Shown here: positions 10,455 to 21,300 of the stretch, one piece after another | Position numbering within the stretch: the stretch's first letter is position 1 | How the letters are laid out: each line of letters begins with the position of its first letter | NCBI RefSeq assembly: GCF_016755875.1 | Contig: NZ_BNED01000005.1 | Span: forward strand, 3,079,001-3,143,000 | DNA: 64,000 nucleotides | Source of the DNA: Streptomyces spororaveus | GTDB taxonomy: Bacteria > Actinomycetota > Actinomycetes > Streptomycetales > Streptomycetaceae | Reading direction: 5' to 3' | Notes under the pieces: model-generated | Seen by the model: the letters and a program-made list of their open reading frames with translations, nothing else | What the model was told of the DNA's origin: nothing | The model's database searches: none | Program-made: the position numbers and the translations under genes

Positions 10455-11336
10455 CTACCGGTCGGTGGTCACGGGGAGTTCAGAGGGCATGCCCCACTCG
10501 CTCCAGGAGCCGTCGTACACCGCGATCTCCCCGTACCCGGCGAGGTCGGCGCCGAGGGCCAGTACGCAGGCGGTCACCCCGGAGCCGCAGCTGAAGTAGA
10601 GCCGCTCCCGCTCCCCCGCCAGGGCCCGGAAGGCGGCGCGCAGTTCCCCGGCCGGGCGCATCAGGCCGTCCCGGTCGCAGAGTTCGACGAACGGCAGGTT
10701 GAGCGCGCCCGGCATGTGGCCGCCGCGCAGGCCCGGCCGGGGTTCGGGGGCGGTGCCGGCGAAGCGTTCGCGGGTGCGGGCGTCGAGGACGGCCGCGGCC
10801 GGGTCGGTCAGGGCCCGCGCGACGGTGGCGCTGTCGACCAGCAGCCCGGGCCGGGGCCGGGCGGTGAAGGAGCCGCGGGGGCCCTCGTACGCCGGGGCGG
10901 TGGCCGAGACGGGCAGGCCGGCGGCCGTCCAGGCGGGCAGTCCCCCGTCCAGGACGGCGGCACGGTCGAAGCCCATGGCGCGCAGCATCCACCAGGCGCG
11001 GGCGCTGGAGTAGACGCCGGCGCCGTCGTAGACGACGACGGTGTCCTCGTCCCCGACGCCGAGGGCCCGCATCGCCTCGGTGAACTCCGGGGCGCCGGGC
11101 ATGGTGTGCGGGGCGGGCGCGGTGTGGTCGGACAGGGCCCCGTCGAGGTCGAAGGGCCGGGCGCCCGGGATCCGGTGGGCCGCGGCGCGGTGGGCGCCGA
11201 CGGAGGCGTCGAAGAGGACCAGGCCGGGCGCACCGAGCCGCCCGGCGAGCCAGTCCACGCCGACGAGCGGCCCGGGCAGGGCCCCGGAGCCGGCTTCGGG
11301 CAGGACTTCGAGCGGCGCGTTCTGGGGTGTGGTCAT
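10455..11336 (-). CDS. Two-domain sulfurtransferase (rhodanese/3-mercaptopyruvate type)
   Basis: 293 residues, with the two tandem rhodanese domains expected: an inactive N-terminal half (WLAGRLGAPGLVLFDASVG, then IPGARPFDLDGALSD) and a catalytic half (VLDARTRERFAG, GHMPGALNLPF). The active-site loop is CGSGVTA near residue 255. In this family CG(S/T)GV(T/A) points to 3-mercaptopyruvate as donor, whereas CRKGVT points to thiosulfate. The enzyme would move sulfane sulfur to cyanide or cellular thiols in the cytoplasm. It is read singly; the upstream glycosyltransferase gene on the same strand is separated by 118 bases. Confidence 0.9.
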   Translation of the reverse strand: MTTPQNAPLEVLPEAGSGALPGPLVGVDWLAGRLGAPGLVLFDASVGAHRAAAHRIPGARPFDLDGALSDHTAPAPHTMPGAPEFTEAMRALGVGDEDTVVVYDGAGVYSSARAWWMLRAMGFDRAAVLDGGLPAWTAAGLPVSATAPAYEGPRGSFTARPRPGLLVDSATVARALTDPAAAVLDARTRERFAGTAPEPRPGLRGGHMPGALNLPFVELCDRDGLMRPAGELRAAFRALAGERERLYFSCGSGVTACVLALGADLAGYGEIAVYDGSWSEWGMPSELPVTTDR

Positions 11337-11454
11337 GCGGGACGGAACCTCCGGCTGGACGACACGGGTCGCCCCATCCTCCGACGCGCCCCGCCCCGGT
11401 TCGCGGGGCGGGGGCCGGACCGGCCGGGGGCCGGACCGGCCCCCGGCGGCGGTG

Positions 11455-12849
11455 TCAGCCGCAGCCGCCCGGCCGGGCGTAGACCGCGACCCGGGCGCCG
11501 CGCACCCCGGTCATCGAGCACAGGTCGAAGCGGGCGGCCAGTTCCTCCCGCTTGACCACCTCCCGCGGGTACGGGTCCAGCGGCTGGCCGACCGGGTCCA
11601 TCAGGGCGATCACCCGGGGCGAGGCCAGCAGGGCCGCGCGGATCCGGTCCGGGGGCAGCTCGGTGCCCTGGAGGCTGTGCGAGGCCGCCGGGGTGCGGTC
11701 CAGGGCCACGTCGCGCAGCTCCCCGTAGAGCTCGGGCGAGGACAGCAGCCACTCGCGCCTGCGCGCGGGCATGAACACCACCGCGTCCCCCGGCCGGGCC
11801 CGCTCCCGCACCGCGGCGGCCACCGCGAGCACGTCGTCCTTGCGGCTCTCCGGCGTACGCAGCCACACCGACCAGATGCCGAACGGCACCAGCAGCGCGG
11901 CCGCGAGCAGCCACGGCCACCCTCCGCGGGCCCGCGCGAGCCGCACTCCCGCCAGCAGGGCGAGCCCGGACAGCGCGTAGAGCACGTACCGGTCGACGTA
12001 CCAGGGGTTGATCAGTGAGATCACCATCAGCACCCCGGGCGGCAGCAGGACGAGCGGGAGCGCCACCCGTACGAGGTCCCGCGGAGCGTCCCGGGCGAGC
12101 AGCAGGGCCGCGCCGCCGACCACCGCGTACGCCACCCAGTCCTGCCAGCTCGGCCGGCCGAGCCAGCCGAGCTGCTGCTCGGCCTGCCGGGCGCTCACCA
12201 CGCCCAGCGGCAGCAGCAGCACCGCCACGACCGCGGCGCTCAGGCGCCAGCCGCGCGTGCGCCACGCGGTGAAGGCGTGGGCGAGCAGGGCCAGCGCGGC
12301 GAACTCGTGCAGCCAGCAGCCGAGCAGCAGTACCGCCGCGTAGGCCGGCCACCGCTCGCGCAGCATCAGGTACGTCGCCCACGCGACGGCGGCCGCGACC
12401 AGGGCGTACGAGCGGCCCTCCTGGGCGTACATCTGTACGGGGGGCAGTACCGCGTACACGCAGCCCGCGAGCAGCGCGGCCCGCTCCCCCGCGAGCCGGT
12501 GGGCGACCGCGGCCACCCCGGCGGCCGCGAGGGCGGTGGCGGCGACGGAGGGCAGCCGCAGCGCCCACAGGCCGCCGTCCCACGCCTGGAACACCCCGTG
12601 CATGAGCGCGTAGTGCAGGCCGTGGACGGCGTCGACCCGGCCCAGCAGCTCCCCGATCGCGCCGAGCGGCCGGTGGGCCACCTGCCAGGTGACGGACTCG
12701 TCGCGCCACATGCTGCCGCCGCGTTCGAGGCCCCACAGGCCGAGGACCGCGGCGAGCAGCGGCGGGAGCAGGCGCCAGGGGGCGATCCGGCTGATGGCGG
12801 CCTCCGCGTTCGGTCGGGACGGGTGTCGGAACGGGTGTGCGGACTCCAT
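11455..12849 (-). CDS. Integral-membrane glycosyltransferase (GT39-like)
   Basis: 464 residues, ATG at 12849. A hydrophobic helix appears near residues 28-45, followed by GGSMWRDESVTW, an acidic loop after the first membrane helix that in GT39/ArnT-like enzymes carries the catalytic Asp/Glu. Eight or more further membrane segments follow (for example AALAAAGVAAVA, YAAVLLLGCWLHEFAALALLAHAF, LPLVLLPPGVLMVISL). The C-terminal third is soluble. Such proteins move sugars from polyprenyl-phosphate donors to cell-envelope acceptors outside the membrane; donor and acceptor are unknown. Only 36 bases separate its start from the divergently read lipoprotein gene. Confidence 0.75.
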   Translation of the reverse strand: MESAHPFRHPSRPNAEAAISRIAPWRLLPPLLAAVLGLWGLERGGSMWRDESVTWQVAHRPLGAIGELLGRVDAVHGLHYALMHGVFQAWDGGLWALRLPSVAATALAAAGVAAVAHRLAGERAALLAGCVYAVLPPVQMYAQEGRSYALVAAAVAWATYLMLRERWPAYAAVLLLGCWLHEFAALALLAHAFTAWRTRGWRLSAAVVAVLLLPLGVVSARQAEQQLGWLGRPSWQDWVAYAVVGGAALLLARDAPRDLVRVALPLVLLPPGVLMVISLINPWYVDRYVLYALSGLALLAGVRLARARGGWPWLLAAALLVPFGIWSVWLRTPESRKDDVLAVAAAVRERARPGDAVVFMPARRREWLLSSPELYGELRDVALDRTPAASHSLQGTELPPDRIRAALLASPRVIALMDPVGQPLDPYPREVVKREELAARFDLCSMTGVRGARVAVYARPGGCG

Positions 12850-12885
12850 ACTCGGGGTTGGACACGAGTCCCCGCGGAGGTGGGT

Positions 12886-13509
12886 GTGCGCGCGTTACGA
12901 GCGGTGGCGGTGGCGGTGCTGAGCGCGGCGGCCCTGGCGGGCTGCGGGCCCGCGGGCGCCGGGGGTGACGGCGACGCGGCCCCGAAGGGCTCCACGGCGC
13001 CGGGTACGAGCGCGAGCGCCGGTGCCGGCGCGCCGGCGGACCCGGGCACGGGTGCGACCACGAGCCCGACGGCCGCCCCGGTTACGAGCCCGGTGACGAG
13101 CCCGAGCGCGGGCACGGGCGGGAGTACGAGCCCCACGGCGGGCCGGGTCCCCGCCCCCGGCGAGACCCTGGTCCGGGTCACCCGGACCGGTGGCTTCGCC
13201 GGGCGGACCCACACCCTCGTCGTGAAGGGCGACGGCTCCTGGACGCAGCTGGACGGCGAGGCGCGGCCGAAGGGCACCGGAAAGCTGTCCGAGGCGGGGC
13301 TCACCGGCCTGCGCACCGCCCTCCGGGAGGCCGACTTCGCGCGGCTGCCCCGGATCGCGACGGGCGGCCCCACGATCTACGACGGGTACTCCTACGTCTT
13401 CGTGCACGACGGGCACGAGGTGTCCCGCGACCAGGGTTCCCTGCCGGCTTCCCTGACGAAGGTGCTGGACGCGCTGCCCCCGTTCACCGGCGGCCAGGAC
13501 GCCCCCTAA
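12886..13509 (+). CDS. Small secreted lipoprotein of unknown function
   Basis: 207 residues. GTG 12886 is chosen for the GGAGG five bases upstream and the resulting signal MRALRAVAVAVLSAAALAGC, a lipobox with Cys20. Residues 25-95 are a Gly/Ala/Ser/Thr/Pro spacer. The C-terminal domain (VRVTRTGGFAGRTHTLVVKG, then LREADFARLPRIATGGPTIYDGYSYVFVHDG) resembles a fold found in actinobacterial cell-wall lipoproteins that bear a protealysin-inhibitor-like TGG(F/I)AG motif, but I cannot name it with certainty. The 3' end overlaps the convergent TetR gene by four bases. Confidence 0.7.
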   Translation: MRALRAVAVAVLSAAALAGCGPAGAGGDGDAAPKGSTAPGTSASAGAGAPADPGTGATTSPTAAPVTSPVTSPSAGTGGSTSPTAGRVPAPGETLVRVTRTGGFAGRTHTLVVKGDGSWTQLDGEARPKGTGKLSEAGLTGLRTALREADFARLPRIATGGPTIYDGYSYVFVHDGHEVSRDQGSLPASLTKVLDALPPFTGGQDAP

Positions 13510-14168
13510 GGAGTGCCGGTGGCCGCGATGTCGCGCAGCAGCCGGTCCAGGAATCCGCGCAGCCGGGCGGGCATGTCCACGTTGGCGGGCGCCAGTACCC
13601 ACTGGATCTGCAGGCCGTCCATGACGGCGAGGATCTCCCGGCCGACGCCCTCGCAGTCGGTGTCCGGACGCAGTTCGCCGCGAGCGACGCCCGCCTCCAG
13701 CAGTTCGACGGTGTAGCCGAGCACCCGGGTGTAGCGCTGGGTGAAGTACGCGTGCGCCGGGTGGTCCGGGTTGCCGGACTCGCCGACGAGGGTGTTGAAC
13801 ATCCGGACGATGCCGGGCCGCCGCTCGTTGTCGGCGGCGAGGTCCACGACGGTGGCGAAGTGGGCGGCGACCGATTCGGCGGGCACGCTGAAGAGCCGCT
13901 CCACGTCGTGCCGTTCGCTCTGGGCGAGGACCGACAGCAGCAGGTCCTCCTTGCCCCGGAAGTGGTGCAGCAGTCCGCCCTGGGTGATCCCGCAGTCGGC
14001 GGCGATGCGGGCCAGCGAGGACGCGTTGAAGCCCCATTGCGCGAAGTGCTCGACGGCCGTGTCGAGGATCTTCTGCCGCCGGGCGTCGCCCACCGCGTAG
14101 GTGCCCCGGGCCGTGCCCTTCGACCCCTTCGCGACCTTCGCGCCCTTCCGCTCCGTGTCCTGTGCCAT
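13506..14168 (-). CDS. TetR-family regulator, divergent from GH3 gene
   Basis: 220 residues from ATG 14166-14168 (MAQDTERKGAKV). The N-terminal HTH is clear: RRQKILDTAVEHFAQWGF, then SSLARIAADCGITQGGLLHH, residues about 30-75, followed by FRGKEDLLLSVL. The ligand domain is helical and ends LRGFLDRLLRDIAA. It is divergently transcribed from the glycoside hydrolase gene, with an operator-like palindrome between the two starts, so the hydrolase and the regulator itself are the likely targets and a sugar the likely inducer. Confidence 0.9.
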   Translation of the reverse strand: MAQDTERKGAKVAKGSKGTARGTYAVGDARRQKILDTAVEHFAQWGFNASSLARIAADCGITQGGLLHHFRGKEDLLLSVLAQSERHDVERLFSVPAESVAAHFATVVDLAADNERRPGIVRMFNTLVGESGNPDHPAHAYFTQRYTRVLGYTVELLEAGVARGELRPDTDCEGVGREILAVMDGLQIQWVLAPANVDMPARLRGFLDRLLRDIAATGTP

Positions 14169-14214
14169 GCGGAACACCCTAGGCGCCCCGCCCGCGTGAC
14201 CCAGCTCACATTTT

Positions 14215-14240
14215 GAAAACCTAGCAGGTGCATGGTTTTC
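14215..14240. promoter_or_regulatory. Operator-like 26-base palindrome in TetR/GH3 intergenic region
   Basis: Arms GAAAACC (14215-14221) and GGTTTTC (14234-14240) pair perfectly, and inside them GCA and TGC also pair around a central GG; only the two bases next to the outer arms fail to match. The size and symmetry fit a TetR dimer site. It sits 47 bases before the TetR start and 54 before the GH3 start, where it could control both promoters. Confidence 0.7.
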
Positions 14241-14294
14241 GGCTCTACCTTGGCCGTGCCGATCCGCCCGGTCACGTGCTCCAGGAGCCCCGCC

Positions 14295-16109
14295 ATGAAC
14301 GCGACGCCCGACTACAAAGACGCTGCGCTGCCCGTCGGCCGCCGCGTGGAGGACCTGCTCTCCCGGATGACCCTGGAGGAGAAGGCCGGCCAGCTCTTCC
14401 ACTCGATGCTGATGATGAATCCGGACGGCACGCCGGTCACCGAGACCGACGGCTCGATGCTCCCGTTCACCACGCCCGAGCTGATCGAGGACCGCTTCCT
14501 CACCCACTTCAACCTGCTCGGCACCTACGGGCCCCGCGAGATGGCCACGTGGCAGAACGCCGTCCAGGAGATGGCCGCGGCCACCCGCCTCGGCATCCCG
14601 GTCACCCTCTCCACGGACCCGCGCCACACCTTCACCGACAACATCGGCGCCTCCTTCAACTCCGGCGCCTTCTCCGCCTGGCCGGAGGCCCTGGGCCTGG
14701 CCGCCATCGGCGACCCGGAGCTGGTCTTCCGCTTCGCCGACACCGTCCGCCGCGAGTACCTCGCCGTCGGCTTCCGCGTCGCCCTGCACCCGCAGATCGA
14801 CCTGGCCAGCGAACCCCGGTGGGCCCGCCAGTCCGGCACCTTCGGCTCCGACGCGCGGCTGACGGGCGAGCTCGTGGCGGCGTACGTGCGCGGCCTGCAG
14901 GGCCCGGCCCTCGGGCCCGGCTCGGTGTCCGCGATGGTCAAGCACTTCCCCGGCGGCGGCCCGCAGAAGGACGGCGAGGACCCGCACTTCGCGCACGGCA
15001 GGGAGCAGGTCTATCCGGGCGGCATGCGCGAGCACCACCTGGAGCCGTTCAGGGCCGCGATCGCCGCCGGGTGCGCGCAGATGATGCCGTACTACGGCCA
15101 GCCGGTCGGCACGGACTGGGAGGAGGTCGGCTTCGGCTTCAACAAGGGCGTGGTCACGGGCCTGCTCCGCGAGGAGCTCGGCTTCGAGGGCATCGTCTGC
15201 AGCGACTGGGGGCTGCTCAACGACGCGACGATCTTCGGGCAGGTCCATCCGGCGCGCGCCTGGGGCCTGGAGCACCTGAGCGTGGCCGAGCGGACGGCCC
15301 GCGCCCTGGAGGCCGGCTGCGACCAGTTCGGCGGCGAGCAGTGCCCCGAGGTCGTCGTGGAGCTGGTCCGCTCGGGCCGCGTCGCCGAGTCCCGGATCGA
15401 CGGCTCGGTACGCCGCCTGCTGCGCGAGAAGTTCACGCTCGGCCTGTTCGAGGACCCGTACGTGGACCCGGACGCGGCGGCCGGGACGGTGGGCCGGGCC
15501 GACTTCACGGCCCTGGGGGCCGCGGCCCAGCGCCGCTCCCTGACCGTCCTCACCAACCACGGCGGCCTGCTCCCGCTGCCGGCGCGGCCGAAGCTGTACG
15601 TGCGCAACGTGGACGAGGCCGTCGCCGCCGCGTACGGCGAGGTCGTCGCCGACCCGGCCGGCGCGGATCTCGCCGTGCTGCGGCTGCGGACCCCGTACGA
15701 GCCGCGCGAGAACGTCTTCGAGTCGTACTTCCACTCGGGTTCGCTGGCCTTCCCCGAGCCCGAGCTGGCGGAGATCCTGGCCCTCCTGGACCGCGTACCG
15801 ACCCTGGTCTGCATCAATCTGGAGCGGGCCGCCGTCATCCCGGAGATCGCCGAGCGCGCCGCGGCCCTGATCGCGGACTACGGGGCCGCCGACGCCGCCC
15901 TGCTGGACGTGGCCTTCGGCCGCGCCGCCCCCGGGGGCCGGCTCCCCTTCGAGCTCCCGCGCTCGATGGAGGCCGTGGAAGCCTCCCGTCCGGATGTGCC
16001 GAACGACACGTTCGACCCGGTCTTCCCGCACGGTCACGGACTGACCCTCCAGGTCCCCCCGGGCACCCCCCGGGCACCCCTCGGAGGCCATGAACGGCGG
16101 GGCACCTGA
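14295..16109 (+). CDS. Glycoside hydrolase family 3 protein
   Basis: 604 residues, ATG 14295 with AGGAG nine bases before it. The (alpha/beta)8 domain begins VEDLLSRMTLEEKAGQLFH; KHFPGGG near residue 216 is the GH3 substrate-binding signature and IVCSDWG near residue 300 holds the nucleophile Asp. A second alpha/beta domain follows (LTVLTNHGGLLPL). No signal peptide is present, so it acts in the cytoplasm on an imported sugar. GH3 enzymes remove terminal beta-linked residues; the specificity (glucoside, xyloside, N-acetylglucosaminide) cannot be fixed. Control by the divergent TetR protein is likely. Confidence 0.9.
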   Translation: MNATPDYKDAALPVGRRVEDLLSRMTLEEKAGQLFHSMLMMNPDGTPVTETDGSMLPFTTPELIEDRFLTHFNLLGTYGPREMATWQNAVQEMAAATRLGIPVTLSTDPRHTFTDNIGASFNSGAFSAWPEALGLAAIGDPELVFRFADTVRREYLAVGFRVALHPQIDLASEPRWARQSGTFGSDARLTGELVAAYVRGLQGPALGPGSVSAMVKHFPGGGPQKDGEDPHFAHGREQVYPGGMREHHLEPFRAAIAAGCAQMMPYYGQPVGTDWEEVGFGFNKGVVTGLLREELGFEGIVCSDWGLLNDATIFGQVHPARAWGLEHLSVAERTARALEAGCDQFGGEQCPEVVVELVRSGRVAESRIDGSVRRLLREKFTLGLFEDPYVDPDAAAGTVGRADFTALGAAAQRRSLTVLTNHGGLLPLPARPKLYVRNVDEAVAAAYGEVVADPAGADLAVLRLRTPYEPRENVFESYFHSGSLAFPEPELAEILALLDRVPTLVCINLERAAVIPEIAERAAALIADYGAADAALLDVAFGRAAPGGRLPFELPRSMEAVEASRPDVPNDTFDPVFPHGHGLTLQVPPGTPRAPLGGHERRGT

Positions 16110-16122
16110 CCGGTCCCGCCCG

Positions 16123-16157
16123 CCGGGTGCCGGTCCCGTGGGGGGGCCGGCACCCGG
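16123..16157 (+). terminator. Stem-loop terminator after GH3 gene
   Basis: CCGGGTGCCGG (16123-16133) and CCGGCACCCGG (16147-16157) form an 11-pair perfect stem with a 13-base loop, 14 bases after the GH3 stop. No T-run follows, as is usual for Streptomyces terminators. Confidence 0.7.
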
Positions 16158-16275
16158 TACATCACATTCCGCTTACTGTGGTCCAGCACATATGCCATGT
16201 CCGAACCCCACGTAGCCGCAGGCCGACGCCTCCTCTACGCTGCACCCCATTCACGCGGGATCTTCAGGGGCGGAC

Positions 16276-17012
16276 ATGGAACAGACACACACCACCCATC
16301 AGAGCGCCGCGGCGACACCCGGCGCCCAGCGGCGTGTGCTGGTCGTCGAGGACGACCACACCATCGCCGAGGCCATCGCGGCCCGTCTGCGCGCCGAGGG
16401 CTTCCAGGTGCAGACCGCGGGCGACGGCCCCTCGGCCGTCGCGGCGGCCGAGAGCTGGCTGCCCGAGCTGCTGGTCCTCGACATCATGCTGCCCGGCTTC
16501 GACGGCCTGGAGGTCTGCCGCCGGGTCCAGGCCCAGCGGCCCGTTCCGGTCCTCATGCTCACCGCGCGGGACGACGAGACCGACCTGCTGGTCGGGCTCG
16601 GGGTCGGGGCGGACGACTACATGACCAAGCCCTTCTCGATGCGCGAGCTGGCCGCCCGGGTCCACGTACTGCTGCGGCGCGTGGAGCGGGCCACCATGGC
16701 CGCGCACACCCCGCGCGGGGCCACCCTGCGCCTGGGCGATCTGGAGATCGACCACGCGCAGCGCCGGGTCCGGGTGCAGACCGAGGACGTGCACCTGACC
16801 CCCACCGAGTTCGACCTGCTGGTGTGCCTGGCCGGCACCCCGCGGGCGGTGCTCTCCCGGGAGCAGCTGCTGGCCGAGGTGTGGGACTGGGCCGACGCGT
16901 CCGGGACCCGTACCGTCGACAGCCACATCAAGGCCCTGCGCCGCAAGATCGGCGCGGAGCGGATCCGTACGGTCCACGGCGTCGGGTACGCCCTGGAGAC
17001 CCCGGCCCAGGC

Positions 17013-17016
<4 letters not shown>
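16276..17016 (+). CDS. OmpR/PhoB-type response regulator
   Basis: 246 residues, ATG 16276. Receiver domain with acidic pocket in VLVVEDDHT, phosphoacceptor Asp in LLVLDIMLPG (near residue 71), Thr in MLTARDD and Lys in MTKPFSMREL. The C-terminal winged helix contains LTPTEFDLLVCLAGTPRAVL and RTVDSHIKALRRKIG, the OmpR signature. The stop overlaps the start of the kinase gene as GTGA, so the two form one operon. It lies upstream of kgd on the same strand, but a 271-base gap separates them. Confidence 0.95.
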
Positions 17017-18098
<1,082 letters not shown>

Positions 18099-18369
18099 GT
18101 CGCGTGTTGACGTAGGGTTCGAGTGGGAAGGACATGATCTCGGCCACACGTACCCGGGGTCCGTCAGGGGTGCGAAGCCAAGGGGGCCGCAACCTCGGTG
18201 CCCCCTACCCGAACCAGGCTCGTTTCCCGCCATTCCACGTGCCGAAACCCGCCGTTCGATGTGACCTGCGCGACGTAAGTCCCGCCCGGCCTGCATGCAG
18301 CGCCCGAGGAGGCGTAGCCTTTATTCCCGCTGTCCATACCTTGTGAAGCGGAAGAGGGCGGTTGCCGCC

Positions 18370-21300
18370 GTGTCGCCACAGTCCCCCAGTAACTCGACCA
18401 CCACGACCGAAGCAGCAGAGGGCGGGAAGAACCCTGCCTCAGGCTTCGGCGCGAATGAGTGGCTCGTCGACGAGATCTATCAGCAGTACCTCCAGGACCC
18501 GAACTCGGTCGACCGGGCCTGGTGGGACTTCTTCGCCGACTACAAGCCGGGTGGCGCTGTCGCTCCGGTGAAGTCGGACGGTCCCCAGAAGGCCGCGACG
18601 ACGGACGGCGCCTCCGCACAGGCCGCCACCACCGTCACCGCCGCGCCGCAGGCCACCGACGCCGCCGCCACGGGGGCGGCGCGCGCCGCGGCCTCCCCGA
18701 CTCCCGTCGCGAGCACCGGAGCGGCTGCCGCCGCGCCGAGTCCTGCGCCGGTGACCGCTCCTGCCCCTGCTCCTGCCACCCCCTCTGGTGCCCCTGCTGT
18801 GACTGTCACCTCCCAGGCCCCGGCCGCCGCACCGGCCGCGCCCGCCCCCTCCTCCGTAGCCCCGCAGAAGGCCGCGCCCGCCACCGAGGCCCCCGCGGGC
18901 CCCGAGCTGGTGACGCTCCGCGGCCCGGCGGCTGCCGTCGCGAAGAACATGAACGCCTCCCTCGACGTGCCGACGGCCACCTCCGTCCGCGCCGTCCCGG
19001 TGAAGCTGCTGTTCGACAACCGCATCGTCATCAACAACCACCTCAAGCGCGCCCGGGGCGGGAAGATCTCCTTCACGCACCTGATCGGCTACGCGATGGT
19101 GCAGGCGATCAAGGCCATGCCGGCCATGAACTACTCCTTCGCGGAGAAGGACGGCAAGCCGACCCTGGTCAAGCCGGAGCACATCAACTTCGGTCTCGCG
19201 ATCGACCTGGTGAAGCCCAACGGCGACCGTCAGCTCGTCGTCGCCGGCATCAAGAAGGCCGAGACCCTCAACTTCTTCGAGTTCTGGCAGGCCTACGAGG
19301 ACATCGTCCGCCGCGCCCGTGTCGGCAAGCTGACGATGGACGACTTCACCGGCGTCACCGTCTCGCTGACCAACCCCGGCGGCCTGGGCACCGTGCACTC
19401 CGTGCCCCGCCTGATGCCCGGACAGTCGGTCATCATGGGCGTCGGCTCCATGGACTACCCCGCCGAGTTCCAGGGCACCTCGCAGGACACCCTGAACAAG
19501 CTGGGCATCTCCAAGGTCATGACCCTGACCTCGACCTACGACCACCGGGTCATCCAGGGTGCGGCCTCCGGCGAGTTCCTGCGCATCGTCGCGAACCTGC
19601 TGCTCGGCGAGGAGGGCTTCTACGACGCCGTCTTCGAGTCGCTGCGCATCCCGTACGAGCCGGTCCGCTGGAACCGCGACATCGACGCCTCGCACGACGA
19701 CGACGTCACGAAGGCCGCCCGCGTCTTCGAGCTGATCCACTCCTACCGGGTCCGCGGCCACGTCATGGCCGACACCGACCCGCTGGAGTACAAGCAGCGC
19801 AAGCACCCCGACCTCGACATCACCGAGCACGGCCTCACCCTGTGGGACCTGGAGCGCGAGTTCGCGGTCGGCGGCTTCTCCGGCAAGTCGATGATGAAGC
19901 TCCGCGACATCCTCGGCGTGCTGCGCGACTCGTACTGCCGCACCACCGGCGTCGAGTTCATGCACATCCAGGACCCGAAGCAGCGCCGCTGGATCCAGGA
20001 CCGCATCGAGCGCCCGCACTCCAAGCCGGAGCGCGAGGAGCAGCTGCGCATCCTGCGCCGCCTGAACGCGGCGGAGGCCTTCGAGACCTTCCTGCAGACG
20101 AAGTACGTCGGCCAGAAGCGCTTCTCCCTGGAGGGCGGCGAGTCCGTCATCCCGCTGCTCGACGCCGTCATCGACTCGGCCGCCGAGGCCCGCCTCGAAG
20201 AGGTCGTCATCGGCATGGCCCACCGCGGCCGCCTGAACGTCCTGGCGAACATCGTCGGCAAGTCGTACGCGCAGATCTTCCGCGAGTTCGAGGGCAACCT
20301 CGACCCGAAGTCCATGCACGGCTCCGGCGACGTCAAGTACCACCTGGGCGCCGAGGGCACCTTCACGGGCCTGGACGGCGAGCAGATCAAGGTCTCGCTC
20401 GTCGCGAACCCCTCGCACCTGGAGGCCGTCGACCCGGTCCTGGAGGGTGTCGCCCGCGCCAAGCAGGACGTCATCAACAAGGGCGGCACGGACTTCACGG
20501 TCCTGCCCCTCGCGCTCCACGGCGACGCGGCCTTCGCGGGCCAGGGCGTCGTCGCCGAGACCCTGAACATGTCGCAGCTGCGCGGCTACCGCACCGGCGG
20601 CACCGTGCACGTGGTCATCAACAACCAGGTCGGCTTCACCGCCGCCCCGGAGTCCTCGCGTTCCTCGATGTACGCGACCGACGTGGCCCGCATGATCGAG
20701 GCGCCGATCTTCCACGTGAACGGTGACGACCCGGAGGCCGTGGTCCGCGTCGCGCGGCTCGCCTTCGAGTTCCGCCAGGCGTTCAACAAGGACGTGGTCA
20801 TCGACCTCATCTGCTACCGCCGCCGCGGCCACAACGAGTCGGACAACCCGGCCTTCACGCAGCCGCTGATGTACGACCTGATCGACAAGAAGCGCTCGGT
20901 GCGCAAGCTGTACACCGAGTCCCTCATCGGTCGCGGCGACATCACGCTGGAAGAGGCCGAGCAGGCGCTGCAGGACTTCCAGGGCCAGCTGGAGAAGGTC
21001 TTCGCGGAGGTCCGCGAGGCCGCCACGCAGCCCGCGGTCGCCGCGCCGGCCGCTCCGGCCACGTCCGCCGTCTTCCCGGTCGCCGTGAACACCGCGATCT
21101 CCCAGGACGTCGTCAAGCGGATCGCCGAGTCCCAGGTCACCATCCCCGAGGGCGTCACCGTCCACCCGCGTCTGCTGCCGCAGCTGCAGCGCCGCGCGGC
21201 GATGATCGACGAGGGCACCATCGACTGGGGCATGGGCGAGACCCTCGCCTTCGGCTCGCTGCTGATGGAGGGCACCCCGGTCCGGCTGTCCGGCCAGGAC

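Noticed and set aside
14232..14294. Upstream ATG start for the GH3 protein
   Set aside because: It would place the start inside the TetR operator and add 21 residues not resembling the family; ATG 14295 has a good ribosome site.
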